Origin: Clostridia bacterium
GTDB taxonomy: Bacteria; Bacillota; Clostridia; Oscillospirales; Acutalibacteraceae
Length of the DNA stretch: 64,000 nucleotides
Reading direction: 5' to 3'
Assembly: GCA_030526115.1 (NCBI GenBank)
Contig: JAUNDK010000006.1
Span: 1 to 64,000 of the forward strand
Both the position numbers and the translations under genes were made by a program. Of the stretch, positions 7,209 through 14,798 are shown piece after piece (within the stretch, counting starts at the first letter, position 1; each line of letters begins with the position of its first letter). A model generated the notes under the pieces. The model did not search any database, was not told the DNA's origin, and saw only the letters and a list, made by a program, of their open reading frames with translations.

Positions 7209-8360
7209 GTGAAGACACTGCACCTTACATATTATTTTCAGACAAATCTGTTCTGCATTGTTCTTATTCTGCTGATGTATGCAAACATCAGTCAGGCAAA
7301 GCCGTCCCGTTCCGACCAGCGGATATTCAGAGCACTTCTGAAACTTTCGGTGCTGTTTGGCATTTCCGATATGACCACATGGGCCATAAACGGAACAGAC
7401 ATGAGATTTGCTAATATTTTTGTTCATCTCGCAAATATGATTTTCTTCATAACATCCACAGCAATAAGTTACGGCTGGTTCATGTATGTTATGTACCAGG
7501 TTAATCCCAACAGGGAACGGGTAAAGAAAATCAACATATTTGCATCCCTGCCCATGATGATTTTCATCGTTCAGGTGATTATATCTCCGTGGACAAAAAT
7601 TTTATATTATATTGATAAAGATAATGTATATCACCGTGGCTTCGGAATATACTCCCACTGGATAGTCAGCTGGGGATATATGGTTGCGGTAACCTCAATA
7701 ATTCTTTATAATATACGCAAAGCCGAATCCCGCATGAAAAAAAGAGAACTTGCTCCAATGCTTCTCTTTCTGTTTTTCCCCATGATCGGCAGCCTGGCAC
7801 AGGTCTTTTTTTACGGAACCTCGGTTATTCTCTGCGGACTGACAATATCCATTCTGATTATCTTTATAAGACATCAGAATTCACAGATAAGCATTGATGC
7901 TCTTACAGAAACCAATAACCGCAGACAGCTGAACAGATATCTTGATGACAGAATCACCAATTCAAAAAGCGACGATTCCATTCTGCTTATTATGATGGAT
8001 ATCGACGGATTCAAGAAAATCAACGATGTCTACGGACACCTTGAAGGTGACAAAGCCCTTGTTACCATTGCGCAGCTTCTGAAACAGGTATGCGGAAAAG
8101 TGAACGGAAAGCTTTTCCTCGCAAGATTCGGTGGCGATGAGTTTGTTTATGTGGCTACCGGAAAAAATATTCCTTCTGCAGATGCCGTTATTTCAGAAAT
8201 CAAAGCAGGTCTTGAACATATCAACAGTAATTCCAAAACCGACTACAAGCTTGGAATAAGCGCAGGTTATGTTTCGGATAAAATCAGTGCTTTCAATTCA
8301 CTGGATGACATTCTCAGTCAGGCCGATAAAAACATGTACACAGAAAAAAAGAAGAAGTGA
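7209..8360 (+). CDS. Membrane-anchored diguanylate cyclase (GGDEF)
   Basis: Makes cyclic di-GMP from two GTP. About 383 residues: six to seven predicted membrane helices over residues 12-222 form an unclassified sensor, followed directly by a GGDEF domain (DALTETNNRRQL at 230, MMDIDGFKKIND at 262, intact RFGGDEF at 306-312). The inhibitory RxxD site that should lie just before GGDEF is absent (NGKL occupies the position), so feedback inhibition through that site is not expected. The start is uncertain: the AGGAGG at 7204-7209 overlaps the GTG at 7209, and the next well-spaced in-frame codon is a CTG at 7218. Its product may feed the c-di-GMP riboswitch upstream of the pilin gene. Confidence 0.92.
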   Translation: MKTLHLTYYFQTNLFCIVLILLMYANISQAKPSRSDQRIFRALLKLSVLFGISDMTTWAINGTDMRFANIFVHLANMIFFITSTAISYGWFMYVMYQVNPNRERVKKINIFASLPMMIFIVQVIISPWTKILYYIDKDNVYHRGFGIYSHWIVSWGYMVAVTSIILYNIRKAESRMKKRELAPMLLFLFFPMIGSLAQVFFYGTSVILCGLTISILIIFIRHQNSQISIDALTETNNRRQLNRYLDDRITNSKSDDSILLIMMDIDGFKKINDVYGHLEGDKALVTIAQLLKQVCGKVNGKLFLARFGGDEFVYVATGKNIPSADAVISEIKAGLEHINSNSKTDYKLGISAGYVSDKISAFNSLDDILSQADKNMYTEKKKK

Positions 8361-8426
8361 TGTGTGACATTCATGATATTCAATCCGCCAGTCTGACAGG
8401 TTAGATATCAAAAACAAAAGTTTACC

Positions 8427-8464
8427 AAAGGACCGTACTTCGAAAGAGGTACGGTCCTTTTTTA
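8427..8464. terminator. Bidirectional terminator
   Basis: AAAGGACCGTAC (8427-8438) pairs with GTACGGTCCTTT (8449-8460), 12 pairs, with T/A tracts on both sides. It separates the convergent GGDEF and rhomboid genes. Confidence 0.9.
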
Positions 8465-8485
8465 TGCACAGCATCACTTCTTATT

Positions 8486-9052
8486 TCACTTTTTATTGAA
8501 TATATATCCGAGAACGGAACCGATTACACCACCTGTTATATGGGCAAGGTTAGAAATATTATCCTGCACGAAAATTCCGTCATATACCTGCTGTCCGAGA
8601 TATACTACCGCAACGAGAATGAATGTAAGTGGAATTTCCCCTTCTCTGAACCCTGTAAAACTTGAGAGCAGTATGAAAGCAAATACTATTCCGCTGGCTC
8701 CGCAAAGAGCAACCGACGGAAAGAACACATAATTAATCACAGCTGTTATGAGTGCGGTGAGAGCCATAACCTCAACAAGAGCCCTTGAACCGTATTTTTC
8801 TTCCAGCATAGGACCAAGAAGAAGTATGTAACAGGTATTGCCTATGAAATGATCCCAGCCGCTGTGACCGAGAACATGGGTGAAAAAGCGTATATAGGTC
8901 ATGGGGCTTCTCAGGCTTGAATGATATGTCATAAAGAAACTTCTTGTAATTTCCTGCCCTGTCATTATACCGACAAGTGTTACAAGAAATGCGATTATTA
9001 CAAAACTTAATGTTACCGGGGCATTAAAACTCAGTCTTACTCTTCTTTTCAT
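8486..9052 (-). CDS. Rhomboid-family intramembrane serine protease
   Basis: A 188-residue membrane protein with about six helices. It keeps the rhomboid catalytic dyad: Ser120 in LCGASGIVFAF and His171 in NLAHITGG, together with the oxyanion-side segment HFIGNTCYILLLGPMLEE (His68, Asn72, matching the HxxxN region of GlpG). Rhomboids cleave single-span membrane substrates inside the bilayer. The length fits the minimal six-helix core without cytoplasmic domain. GAGGAGAA precedes the ATG. Candidate substrates in the same window would be the single-span envelope proteins, but nothing in the sequence links them. Confidence 0.9.
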   Translation of the reverse strand: MKRRVRLSFNAPVTLSFVIIAFLVTLVGIMTGQEITRSFFMTYHSSLRSPMTYIRFFTHVLGHSGWDHFIGNTCYILLLGPMLEEKYGSRALVEVMALTALITAVINYVFFPSVALCGASGIVFAFILLSSFTGFREGEIPLTFILVAVVYLGQQVYDGIFVQDNISNLAHITGGVIGSVLGYIFNKK

Positions 9053-9212
9053 TACTGTTCTCCTCTTCTGAATTAGGATTATTATATCACATCAGGTAAC
9101 TGCAATAAAGCTGAAAATAGAAAACAAAGTTCTGAATTATCTATTATTAGATTCTTTCAGCAATATTTAGTAATTGGAAATAAATTCATATGCTTTATTT
9201 TTTTCATAAAAA

Positions 9213-9221
9213 TGGTATAAT
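9213..9221 (+). promoter_or_regulatory. Extended -10 promoter of the acetyltransferase/BrkB genes
   Basis: TGG followed by TATAAT (9216-9221), 36 bases before the GNAT start. No clear -35. Confidence 0.5.
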
Positions 9222-9257
9222 TAAATTTAAATCTTTATAATATCGGAGGAATATCTC

Positions 9258-9737
9258 ATGGAACTGCGAAAAATTTCTCAGCTGAATGTGTGGGATATAC
9301 TCAGGCTTAAAGTTCGTAACAATCAGAAATGCTTTGTCGCACCGAATGATATAAGCATAATCGAGGCTTTTGCAGTTAGAGAAGACGGCTTTGTGGCAAT
9401 GCCCTTCGGCATTTATGAGGACGGCATGCCGGTAGGCTTTGCAATGCTCGGTTACGGTGCCACAGGCGCCCCGGAAGAACCTGCTGTTGCGGAAAACGGA
9501 TACTGCCTCTGGCGCTTTATGATTGATGAACGCTTTCAGGGCAAAGGCCTTGGCAGAAAAGCCATGAATATCATTCTGGATTATATTCGGACTTTCCCCT
9601 GTGGCAAGGCAGATCACTGCTGGCTGTCTTATGAACCCGAAAACACAGGTGCAAAAGCACTTTACAATAAAATGGGATTTATCGAAAACGGCGAGATGTG
9701 CGGCGGGGAAATTGTCGCGGTAAAATTATTCCGATAA
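9258..9737 (+). CDS. GNAT N-acetyltransferase, spermidine acetyltransferase-like
   Basis: A 159-residue acetyl-CoA-dependent acetyltransferase. The acetyl-CoA pyrophosphate loop QGKGLG lies at residues 94-99 after the RFMIDERF strand, and the C-terminal YEPENTGAKALYNKMGF strand-helix is typical of GNAT. The N-terminal segment with KCFVAPNDISIIEAFA resembles the polyamine acetyltransferases of the BltD/PaiA kind. Start ATG has GGAGGAAT upstream. The BrkB-like gene follows after 31 bases, so both may be cotranscribed. The polyamine specificity is a suggestion from sequence resemblance only. Confidence 0.85.
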   Translation: MELRKISQLNVWDILRLKVRNNQKCFVAPNDISIIEAFAVREDGFVAMPFGIYEDGMPVGFAMLGYGATGAPEEPAVAENGYCLWRFMIDERFQGKGLGRKAMNIILDYIRTFPCGKADHCWLSYEPENTGAKALYNKMGFIENGEMCGGEIVAVKLFR

Positions 9738-9768
9738 ACTTTTTATCACTTTGAGAGGAGGGCGGAAA

Positions 9769-10818
9769 ATGCTGAAAATACTCCGAAAGCATATCTACGG
9801 CTTTATCAGAAAAATGAGCCGCGACCGTTGCGATGCTCTGGCGGCACAGGTTGCCTTCTTCATTTTCACATCCTTTGTCCCTCTCATGATGTTCCTTTTA
9901 AGCATACTCCAGACAATTGAAATTGACGGCATGAGCCTGCTGACAGGTCTCATATCAAAGCTGCCTGTTACCGCATCGGGATTTCTTCTGTCGGTCTTCC
10001 GTGAAGAACGTCAAACCTTTGCCCTGCTCTCGGTTACTGCTATTTCAACCCTTTGGTCAGCATCAATGGCTATGTTTGCTCTTATCAAGGGTATGAATGA
10101 TATTTTTCTCAGTCGTCTCAACAACAGATACTGGAAAGCAAGAGGATTGTCACTTGTCTACACATTTCTGTTCCTGCTTGCCATTGCAATTTCTATTTTC
10201 GCTTTCGTTTTCGGAAACACTTTTGTTGACGGAATAAGGCCGAATCACCCTGAGCTTGCAAGAATTTTCGATAAACTCATGACGGGAATCGGATTCCTTG
10301 CAATCTTCATTTTCTTCGTTTTCTCTTTCAAGATTATCCCCATAAAAGCCAAGGTGAAAATGCGAAATGCAGCTTTGGGAGCCCTTGTAAGTACCCTCGG
10401 CTGGTGGATGTTTTCCTTCTTCTTCTCAATATTTGTGGAAAACTTTTCGAATTATGCCAGTGTTTACGGAAGCCTCGCCGCCATAATAGTACTGATGGTA
10501 TGGCTTTATTTCTGTATGTATATCATGTTTATATCCGGTGAGATTGTAGCCTGGCTTCAGATAAGCTCACTCAAGCGGGATGTTTCTGAGTATATACTCA
10601 AGAAAAAAACAGAAAAAGAGAAAATAAGAAAACAGAAGCAGGAAGAAAAACGCAAATCCAGAATTCTCAGAAAACACGAAAAAAATCCTGAGAAATTCCC
10701 GTTGCCTGAAAATTTCGATGAAGATTTTGAGGAAGAACAGGCCGATGAAACACCGGATGTTCCCGTTCCCCGCTCCACACCCGTATCAAGAACGGAAATT
10801 CCGGAAAAATATATATAA
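9769..10818 (+). CDS. YihY/BrkB-family integral membrane protein
   Basis: A 349-residue membrane protein with six helices and the family hallmarks: RCDALAAQVAFFIFTSFVPL near the start, SALWSAS-like segment (STLWSASMAMFALIKGMNDIF), and the terminal YGSLAAIIVLMVWLYFCMYIMF helix. Members were once annotated as ribonuclease BN, which is not supported; their function is still unsettled (transport or envelope roles proposed). A charged 80-residue cytoplasmic tail (Lys/Glu then Asp/Glu/Pro rich) follows the last helix. ATG at 9769 has GAGGAGGG six bases upstream. No terminator separates it from the sigma factor gene. Confidence 0.88.
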   Translation: MLKILRKHIYGFIRKMSRDRCDALAAQVAFFIFTSFVPLMMFLLSILQTIEIDGMSLLTGLISKLPVTASGFLLSVFREERQTFALLSVTAISTLWSASMAMFALIKGMNDIFLSRLNNRYWKARGLSLVYTFLFLLAIAISIFAFVFGNTFVDGIRPNHPELARIFDKLMTGIGFLAIFIFFVFSFKIIPIKAKVKMRNAALGALVSTLGWWMFSFFFSIFVENFSNYASVYGSLAAIIVLMVWLYFCMYIMFISGEIVAWLQISSLKRDVSEYILKKKTEKEKIRKQKQEEKRKSRILRKHEKNPEKFPLPENFDEDFEEEQADETPDVPVPRSTPVSRTEIPEKYI

Positions 10819-10875
10819 TTTAATGTAACATTTTCGCTCAACACAGCGTATTAATAATTGAAAGGAGGAATTTAT

Positions 10876-11352
10876 GTGACAATGGCCGTCATGCGACCTG
10901 ATTTTGATCAGGCGTGGTCAGACTATTACGACATGGTTTACCGTGTGGCATTCATTCACATAAAAAAGCCGGATGATGCCGGCGATGTTGCTCAGGAGGT
11001 ATTTATAAAATTTCTCTTATGCAAAAAAGAATTTGAAACCGAGGAGCACAAAAAAGCGTGGCTGCTCCGCACAGCTCACAATGCAACCATGGATTATTTC
11101 CGCACCAAGATGCGTAAAAACATAAGAATCAAGGACATGGAAGCCATGCGCCTTCCGTTTGTTATTGATGAAACCCTCGAGGTTCTGCTCACCATGCCGG
11201 AGCGTTACAAAACACCAATGTATATGTATTACTACGAGGGCTACAAAACAGAGGAAATTGCAAAAATACTCCACAAGCCCAAGGCAACCGTGAGAGTTAA
11301 TCTCTCCCGTGGCAGAGACTTGCTCAGAAAAAAGCTGGGAGGTGAAGACTGA
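10876..11352 (+). CDS. ECF-type RNA polymerase sigma factor
   Basis: A 158-residue sigma-70 family protein with region 2 (YYDMVYRVAFIHIKKPDDAGDVAQEVFIKF, then KAWLLRTAHNATMDYF) and region 4 helix-turn-helix (LPERYK-like TMPERYKTPMYMYYYEGYKTEEIAKILHKPKATVRVNLSRGRDLLRKKL). Such factors redirect RNA polymerase to envelope or stress genes. The start is GTG at 10876, seven bases after AGGAGG (10863-10868); an out-of-frame ATG immediately followed by TGA overlaps it. The next gene overlaps the stop by one base (TGATG) and encodes a single-span protein likely to be the anti-sigma factor. Confidence 0.92.
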   Translation: MTMAVMRPDFDQAWSDYYDMVYRVAFIHIKKPDDAGDVAQEVFIKFLLCKKEFETEEHKKAWLLRTAHNATMDYFRTKMRKNIRIKDMEAMRLPFVIDETLEVLLTMPERYKTPMYMYYYEGYKTEEIAKILHKPKATVRVNLSRGRDLLRKKLGGED

Positions 11353-12218
11353 TGAAAAATCCCGAGAAAGAATTAATAAAAAAGATTGCCAGTGAGGCTA
11401 ATGAATACATAGATAACTCCGATCTTACTCCCGAGAGTGCAGAACCTGTCGAGTATCAGCCCGAGGACACAAGAAGCACCGATGAGAAGATAAGAGATGC
11501 CTTTAAAACGGTTATTCCTGCCGATCACTTGAAAAACCGTGCTTATTATGAGGTTAAGCGTCATGTGAATGATAAAAAGTATATGGCAAAGGCAAAGTGG
11601 ACCTACAAAAAACATGTTTTTGACAGATATGTTCCTGCCCTTGCCGCTGTATGCATATGCTTTGTTGCTTACGCCTTTTATGCGGTAAGCAACGGCTGGC
11701 TCACCGGTCAGAAATATGTTGAGAGCACCAGGGCCGCCCAGAACGAAGGCTATGTATATGAGGGCGAGGACGAAACCCTCAAGGCTGTAAAGGAATACCT
11801 TGGTGTCGAGGAAGAAACAGCAGCTGAAGAAGAACCTGTCCTAACCGCAGCAGGCGAAGCGGAAAACGACGAAGATTATGTTGTGTATGACAGCGCCGAA
11901 AGCGAAGGATTACCGGTTTACTCCATGACGGAAAACGGTAAGATATATACGCTTTACGAAATTCCCGAAGATTATTTCGCCCTCTTTGATGAGATGAAAT
12001 CCATAGGTGCGATACCTGAGGAAGTTGAGCTCAACACCTACTCGGTAGATTCTGCAGATGCACAGAACGAAGTGCTGGTTCTTGATTTCAACGATGCAAT
12101 AAATAATTACACCGACGGACTTAAATCTATTGCAGACTCCGTATTCAATTATCAGTCAGAATACAAAACAATCAGATTCACTGTGGGTGAAACCGTATTG
12201 GAAGAGATTTCAAAATAA
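11352..12218 (+). CDS. Putative membrane anti-sigma factor / sigma-associated protein
   Basis: A 288-residue protein with a cytoplasmic N-terminal region (1-90, including IRDAFKTVIPADHLKNRAYY, an N-terminal helical segment suited to bind a sigma factor), one membrane helix at about 93-113 and an extracellular acidic domain. The outer part ends in a compact segment (GKIYTLYEIPEDYFALFDEM onward) without a family I recognise. Its start overlaps the stop of the ECF sigma gene by one base, which is the usual coupling for anti-sigma factors. That role rests on this context and topology, not on a recognised anti-sigma motif. A terminator closes the pair. Confidence 0.7.
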   Translation: MKNPEKELIKKIASEANEYIDNSDLTPESAEPVEYQPEDTRSTDEKIRDAFKTVIPADHLKNRAYYEVKRHVNDKKYMAKAKWTYKKHVFDRYVPALAAVCICFVAYAFYAVSNGWLTGQKYVESTRAAQNEGYVYEGEDETLKAVKEYLGVEEETAAEEEPVLTAAGEAENDEDYVVYDSAESEGLPVYSMTENGKIYTLYEIPEDYFALFDEMKSIGAIPEEVELNTYSVDSADAQNEVLVLDFNDAINNYTDGLKSIADSVFNYQSEYKTIRFTVGETVLEEISK

Positions 12219-12230
12219 TTACAATAGCAG

Positions 12231-12268
12231 AAAAGACCATCCGAACTCAAATCCGGATGGTCTTTTTA
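12231..12268. terminator. Terminator of the sigma/anti-sigma operon
   Basis: AGACCATCCG (12234-12243) pairs with CGGATGGTCT (12254-12263), followed by TTTTATT; the flanking A-run makes it usable from the other side for the small minus-strand gene. The stem is nearly the same as that at 6717-6747. Confidence 0.9.
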
Positions 12269-12291
12269 TTAACTGAATCAGACTGATTTAA

Positions 12292-12510
12292 TTACTCGCC
12301 TCTTCTCTCGGCGATAACCTTACCCATATTCCAGAGCCAGGCTGCCTGCTTTTCGGCTTCTTTCTTTTCCTCATCGTTATCGTACTTGATGAAAGCTGTT
12401 GTGGAGCCGCAGTTACCGCATACGGCATAAAGGCACCAGCCGCCCTCTGTCTCTATATAGCCGCAATCTTCGTGACAGATTCGGCAAGGAAGAAGTTCGT
12501 TCTCGTCCAT
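12292..12510 (-). CDS. Small zinc-ribbon protein, Lar-like
   Basis: A 72-residue protein with two Cys pairs, C9xxC12 and C31xxC34, that would bind one zinc, followed by an acidic helical tail containing AAWLWNMGK. The arrangement (LxPCxxC, then VCGNCGS, then a helix with a WN pair) resembles the Lar restriction-alleviation zinc-ribbon family, often found on phages, although many chromosomal copies of unknown function exist. AAAGGAGTA precedes the ATG. No other phage gene is nearby, so the anti-restriction role is not supported by context. Confidence 0.6.
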   Translation of the reverse strand: MDENELLPCRICHEDCGYIETEGGWCLYAVCGNCGSTTAFIKYDNDEEKKEAEKQAAWLWNMGKVIAERRGE

Positions 12511-12645
12511 GATATATACTCCTTTTCGTTTTTGATGAGTTTTATTTTATCATAATCGGCATAAAGAATAAAGATATATTTTAAATATATAAAAAGAAAG
12601 CTCCACATTATAGTGAAGCTCTCTGTGAAAACGACTGTAAACTCT

Positions 12646-13302
12646 TTACCTCGGTTTCGAGCTCATCTCCCAGAAATGAAGCTCATGAAAACAGCTCTCT
12701 CGGAAAATTTCCGCAAGTCTTGCCTTTTCCTTTTCATTCTTATCATTGGCATAAGCGTTCATGCGCGCTGCCCAGTTTTTGCAGAAGCGGTCATTCAGTT
12801 CACCGGTGTAGTCCTTAACAAGAGGACCGTAAACCGTGTTCAGTATATTCGGGTTCGCCTTGAGCACATTCTCGAAAATATACTGATATGTTACCATACA
12901 TGGCAGCATAGCGGCGAAAACCTCTGCCGCACCCTCGGTTTCTCCGACCTTCTGCATGAAATCGGTGTAAGCCTTGCTTTCTTTTCTTGCTGACAGCCTG
13001 TCTATATCTTCGTCATTCATACCAAATCTTCTGAGATACTGAAGTCTTGTACTTCCTTCACCCTCATTCATAAAGTTGAGGCATCTGCAGTAAAACTTTA
13101 CATCCTCCATATTATGGGACTTTATTATTGCCCAGGAGAACACCTTGCAGTATTCCTTTAAATATATGCTGTCATCTATGATATAACCCTTTAAGCACTC
13201 CTCGGGGAGAGTTTCATTTATAAGTCCTGTGATGAACTCACTTTCGAGGCAGGCATTCCACACATCAAGGTTATCTTCTACAAGTTTATCGTAAAATGTC
13301 AT
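12646..13302 (-). CDS. tenA: TenA-family aminopyrimidine aminohydrolase (thiaminase II)
   Basis: Hydrolyses aminopyrimidine thiamine breakdown products to HMP for thiamine salvage. The 218 residues are all-helical with the expected catalytic set: Cys135 in AMLPCMVTYQ, exactly the position of the B. subtilis nucleophile, Asp44 and Tyr47 in IDDSIYLKEY, and a C-terminal Glu in the ESCFHELHFW helix. The gene starts at the last base of the thiD stop, so both are cotranscribed from the TPP riboswitch leader. The product HMP is the substrate of ThiD, which gives the pair a coherent salvage function. Family naming is firm; the exact aminopyrimidine is not determined. Confidence 0.88.
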   Translation of the reverse strand: MTFYDKLVEDNLDVWNACLESEFITGLINETLPEECLKGYIIDDSIYLKEYCKVFSWAIIKSHNMEDVKFYCRCLNFMNEGEGSTRLQYLRRFGMNDEDIDRLSARKESKAYTDFMQKVGETEGAAEVFAAMLPCMVTYQYIFENVLKANPNILNTVYGPLVKDYTGELNDRFCKNWAARMNAYANDKNEKEKARLAEIFRESCFHELHFWEMSSKPR

Positions 13303-14099
13303 TATTTTGCAAACTCCGAGTTAAGGTCAAACATGTGATTCATAGGTCCGCTGCCGGCACCTAAATCGAGCATAGCTGCAAGAGCGCCTGAGATATAATC
13401 CTTTGCTCTCTTTACGGATGTGTTGAGGTCATAACCCTTTGCGAGGTTTGCTGCAATTGCACTGGAAAGTGTGCAGCCTGTACCGTGGGTATTTCTGTTA
13501 TCTATTCTCTTACCGTGGAACCATACAGGTGTTCCGTTTGCATATAAAAGATCGTTGGCGTCGTTTACCTTGTGACCACCCTTGCAGAGTACGGCACAGC
13601 CGTACTTCTCGTGGATGATTTTTGCGGCTGCCATAAGTCCCTCACCGGATACTATTGTAATACCAGAGAGGATTTCTGCCTCCGGAATATTCGGTGTGAG
13701 AAGTGTTGCAAGTGGGAAAAGCTCCTCTTTGAGAGTTTCGATGGCATCTTCGCTTATGAGTTTTGCTCCGCTTGTTGCTACCATTACAGGGTCAACAACA
13801 ATGTTCTCTGCCTTATACTCCTTAAGCTTTTCGGAAATCACTTTGATAAGTCCGATGGAGGATACCATTCCGATTTTAACGGCATCGGGACGAATGTCTG
13901 TGAAAACGCTGTCGATCTGCTGTGCTAAAAATTCAGGGGATACTTCTGAAATTGCCTGAACACCGATTGTGTTCTGCGCTGTTAATGCGGTAATCGCACT
14001 CATGGCATAAACGCCGTTTGCCGACATGGACTTAATGTCAGCCTGAATTCCTGCGCCACCGCTGGAGTCACTGCCTGCTATTGTTAATGCAGTTTTCAT
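13302..14099 (-). CDS. thiD: Hydroxymethylpyrimidine/phosphomethylpyrimidine kinase
   Basis: Phosphorylates HMP to HMP-P and HMP-PP for thiamine pyrophosphate synthesis. The 265 residues show the ribokinase-like fold: TIAGSDSSGGAGIQADIK at the N-terminus, VVDPVMVATSG near residue 112, and the anion hole NTHGTGCTLSSAIAA near 213 that contains the catalytic base. Length is normal. The ATG follows AAAGGAAT. It is the first gene after a TPP riboswitch and attenuator, so it should be repressed when thiamine pyrophosphate is abundant. tenA overlaps its stop by one base. Confidence 0.95.
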   Translation of the reverse strand: MKTALTIAGSDSSGGAGIQADIKSMSANGVYAMSAITALTAQNTIGVQAISEVSPEFLAQQIDSVFTDIRPDAVKIGMVSSIGLIKVISEKLKEYKAENIVVDPVMVATSGAKLISEDAIETLKEELFPLATLLTPNIPEAEILSGITIVSGEGLMAAAKIIHEKYGCAVLCKGGHKVNDANDLLYANGTPVWFHGKRIDNRNTHGTGCTLSSAIAANLAKGYDLNTSVKRAKDYISGALAAMLDLGAGSGPMNHMFDLNSEFAK

Positions 14100-14121
14100 A
14101 GGTAATAATTCCTTTCAAATA

Positions 14122-14162
14122 TATAAATAAACACAGAGTTATTCCATTGGAAAAACCCTGTG
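14122..14162 (-). terminator. Attenuator hairpin of the thiD leader
   Basis: On the minus strand CACAGGGTT... pairs with ...AACTCTGTG (14132-14162) around a TTCCAATGGAA core, followed by TTTATTTAT. It lies between the TPP aptamer and thiD, so it is the likely expression platform (transcription termination when TPP is bound). Confidence 0.75.
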
Positions 14163-14169
14163 CATTAAG

Positions 14170-14256
14170 CCGATGGATTTTTGCTGTACGGCATTACCCG
14201 TTCAGCTGTGGTCAGAACGAAAACAGTTCTTTCTCAGCCCCTTTGGAAGCTCCCTT
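14170..14256 (-). ncRNA. TPP riboswitch (THI element) upstream of thiD-tenA
   Basis: Read on the minus strand the element has GGGAGC, the conserved GGGGCTGAGA, a short P3 hairpin (AGAAC/GTTCT), GACC, then TGAACGGGTAATGCCG and a closing TCC-type end. CTGAGA and the GGTAATGCC helix are the pyrimidine- and pyrophosphate-sensing parts of the thiamine pyrophosphate aptamer. It is followed by a terminator-like hairpin and thiD. The usual TGATCTGG is TGAACGGG here, a small deviation. Confidence 0.88.
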
Positions 14257-14432
14257 TTTATGTGTGTTGCTTTATGATTATATCACCAAATTAAACCGAA
14301 TACAATTAGTAATAATCAACAAAATTTATCGTGGTGTTCACTTTGCATTTCTATTGCATTTTGTTCACAGAATATTCAGTGTTGTTTACAGATATTTCAA
14401 AAACTCATTAATTCTTTTTCATAATTGCTCTG

Positions 14433-14438
14433 TATAAT
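14433..14438 (+). promoter_or_regulatory. Candidate -10 box of the 14.4-kb noncoding RNA
   Basis: TATAAT at 14433-14438 in AT-rich DNA; no convincing -35 at the right distance. It would start transcription near 14445, just ahead of the structured region. Confidence 0.4.
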
Positions 14439-14444
14439 CTGAGC

Positions 14445-14690
14445 ATAAACTTCAAGGAAGATAAATCCATACAAAATGATTTATGAAAAAGGAAAAATGA
14501 GGTTGTGACAGACTGAAATCCAGCAGGACTTCAGGCAGGACCCCGTTCGGTAAAAAGCTTACCGGTTTGGATATTTCACTTTGAGTTAAATTTACTGCCC
14601 TTTCGTTTTTTACGAACTGAGGCAGACAAAATATTCCGCCGAATACGATGGCATCAGTTAAATTCAGAGTACAAGGCGTTTTTTAATATA
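14445..14690 (+). ncRNA. Putative structured noncoding RNA, possibly of the raiA-motif class
   Basis: The 540 bases between the thiD leader and gatB hold no gene, but about 245 of them on the plus strand look like a folded RNA. Visible helices: ATAAATC/GATTTAT (14461-14484); GAAATCC near 14514 with GGATATTTC near 14569, extended by GTG/CAC; CGGTAA/TTACCG (14548-14564); CTGCC...GGCAG (14595-14625) with inner TTCGT/ACGAA; and AATTTACTG near 14589 with CAGTTAAATT near 14655, which would make a pseudoknot. Opening words such as GAGGTTGTGACAGACTGAAA and a closing ACAAGGC recall, from memory only, the raiA-motif RNA of Clostridia. No ribosome binding site or long frame is present. Being a structured RNA is fairly likely; the class is tentative. 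Confidence 0.55.
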
Positions 14691-14748
14691 TTCTTTTCTT
14701 TCATTTTACCCGGTGAAAATCCGGAATCCTCAATCAGAATTAGCAAAC

Positions 14749-14795
14749 CGAAGGTCGGACCAAGGCATTATGCACGGTCCGACCTTCGGCGTTTT
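14749..14795. terminator. Strong bidirectional terminator between the noncoding RNA and gatB
   Basis: CCGAAGGTCGGACC pairs with GGTCCGACCTTCGG (14 pairs, loop AAGGCATTATGCAC) and is followed by CGTTTTG on the plus strand and TTTGC on the minus strand. It can end both the gatB transcript and the plus-strand RNA. Confidence 0.9.
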
Positions 14796-14798
14796 GTG

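Noticed and set aside
12292-12510. Phage remnant suggested by the Lar-like protein
   Set aside because: No integrase, structural, or other phage gene lies nearby, and neighbours are housekeeping genes.
14445-14690. 6S RNA, tmRNA, RNase P or SRP RNA
   Set aside because: The region lacks the long closing stem with a central bubble of 6S RNA, the tRNA-like ends of tmRNA, and the conserved cores of RNase P and SRP RNA.
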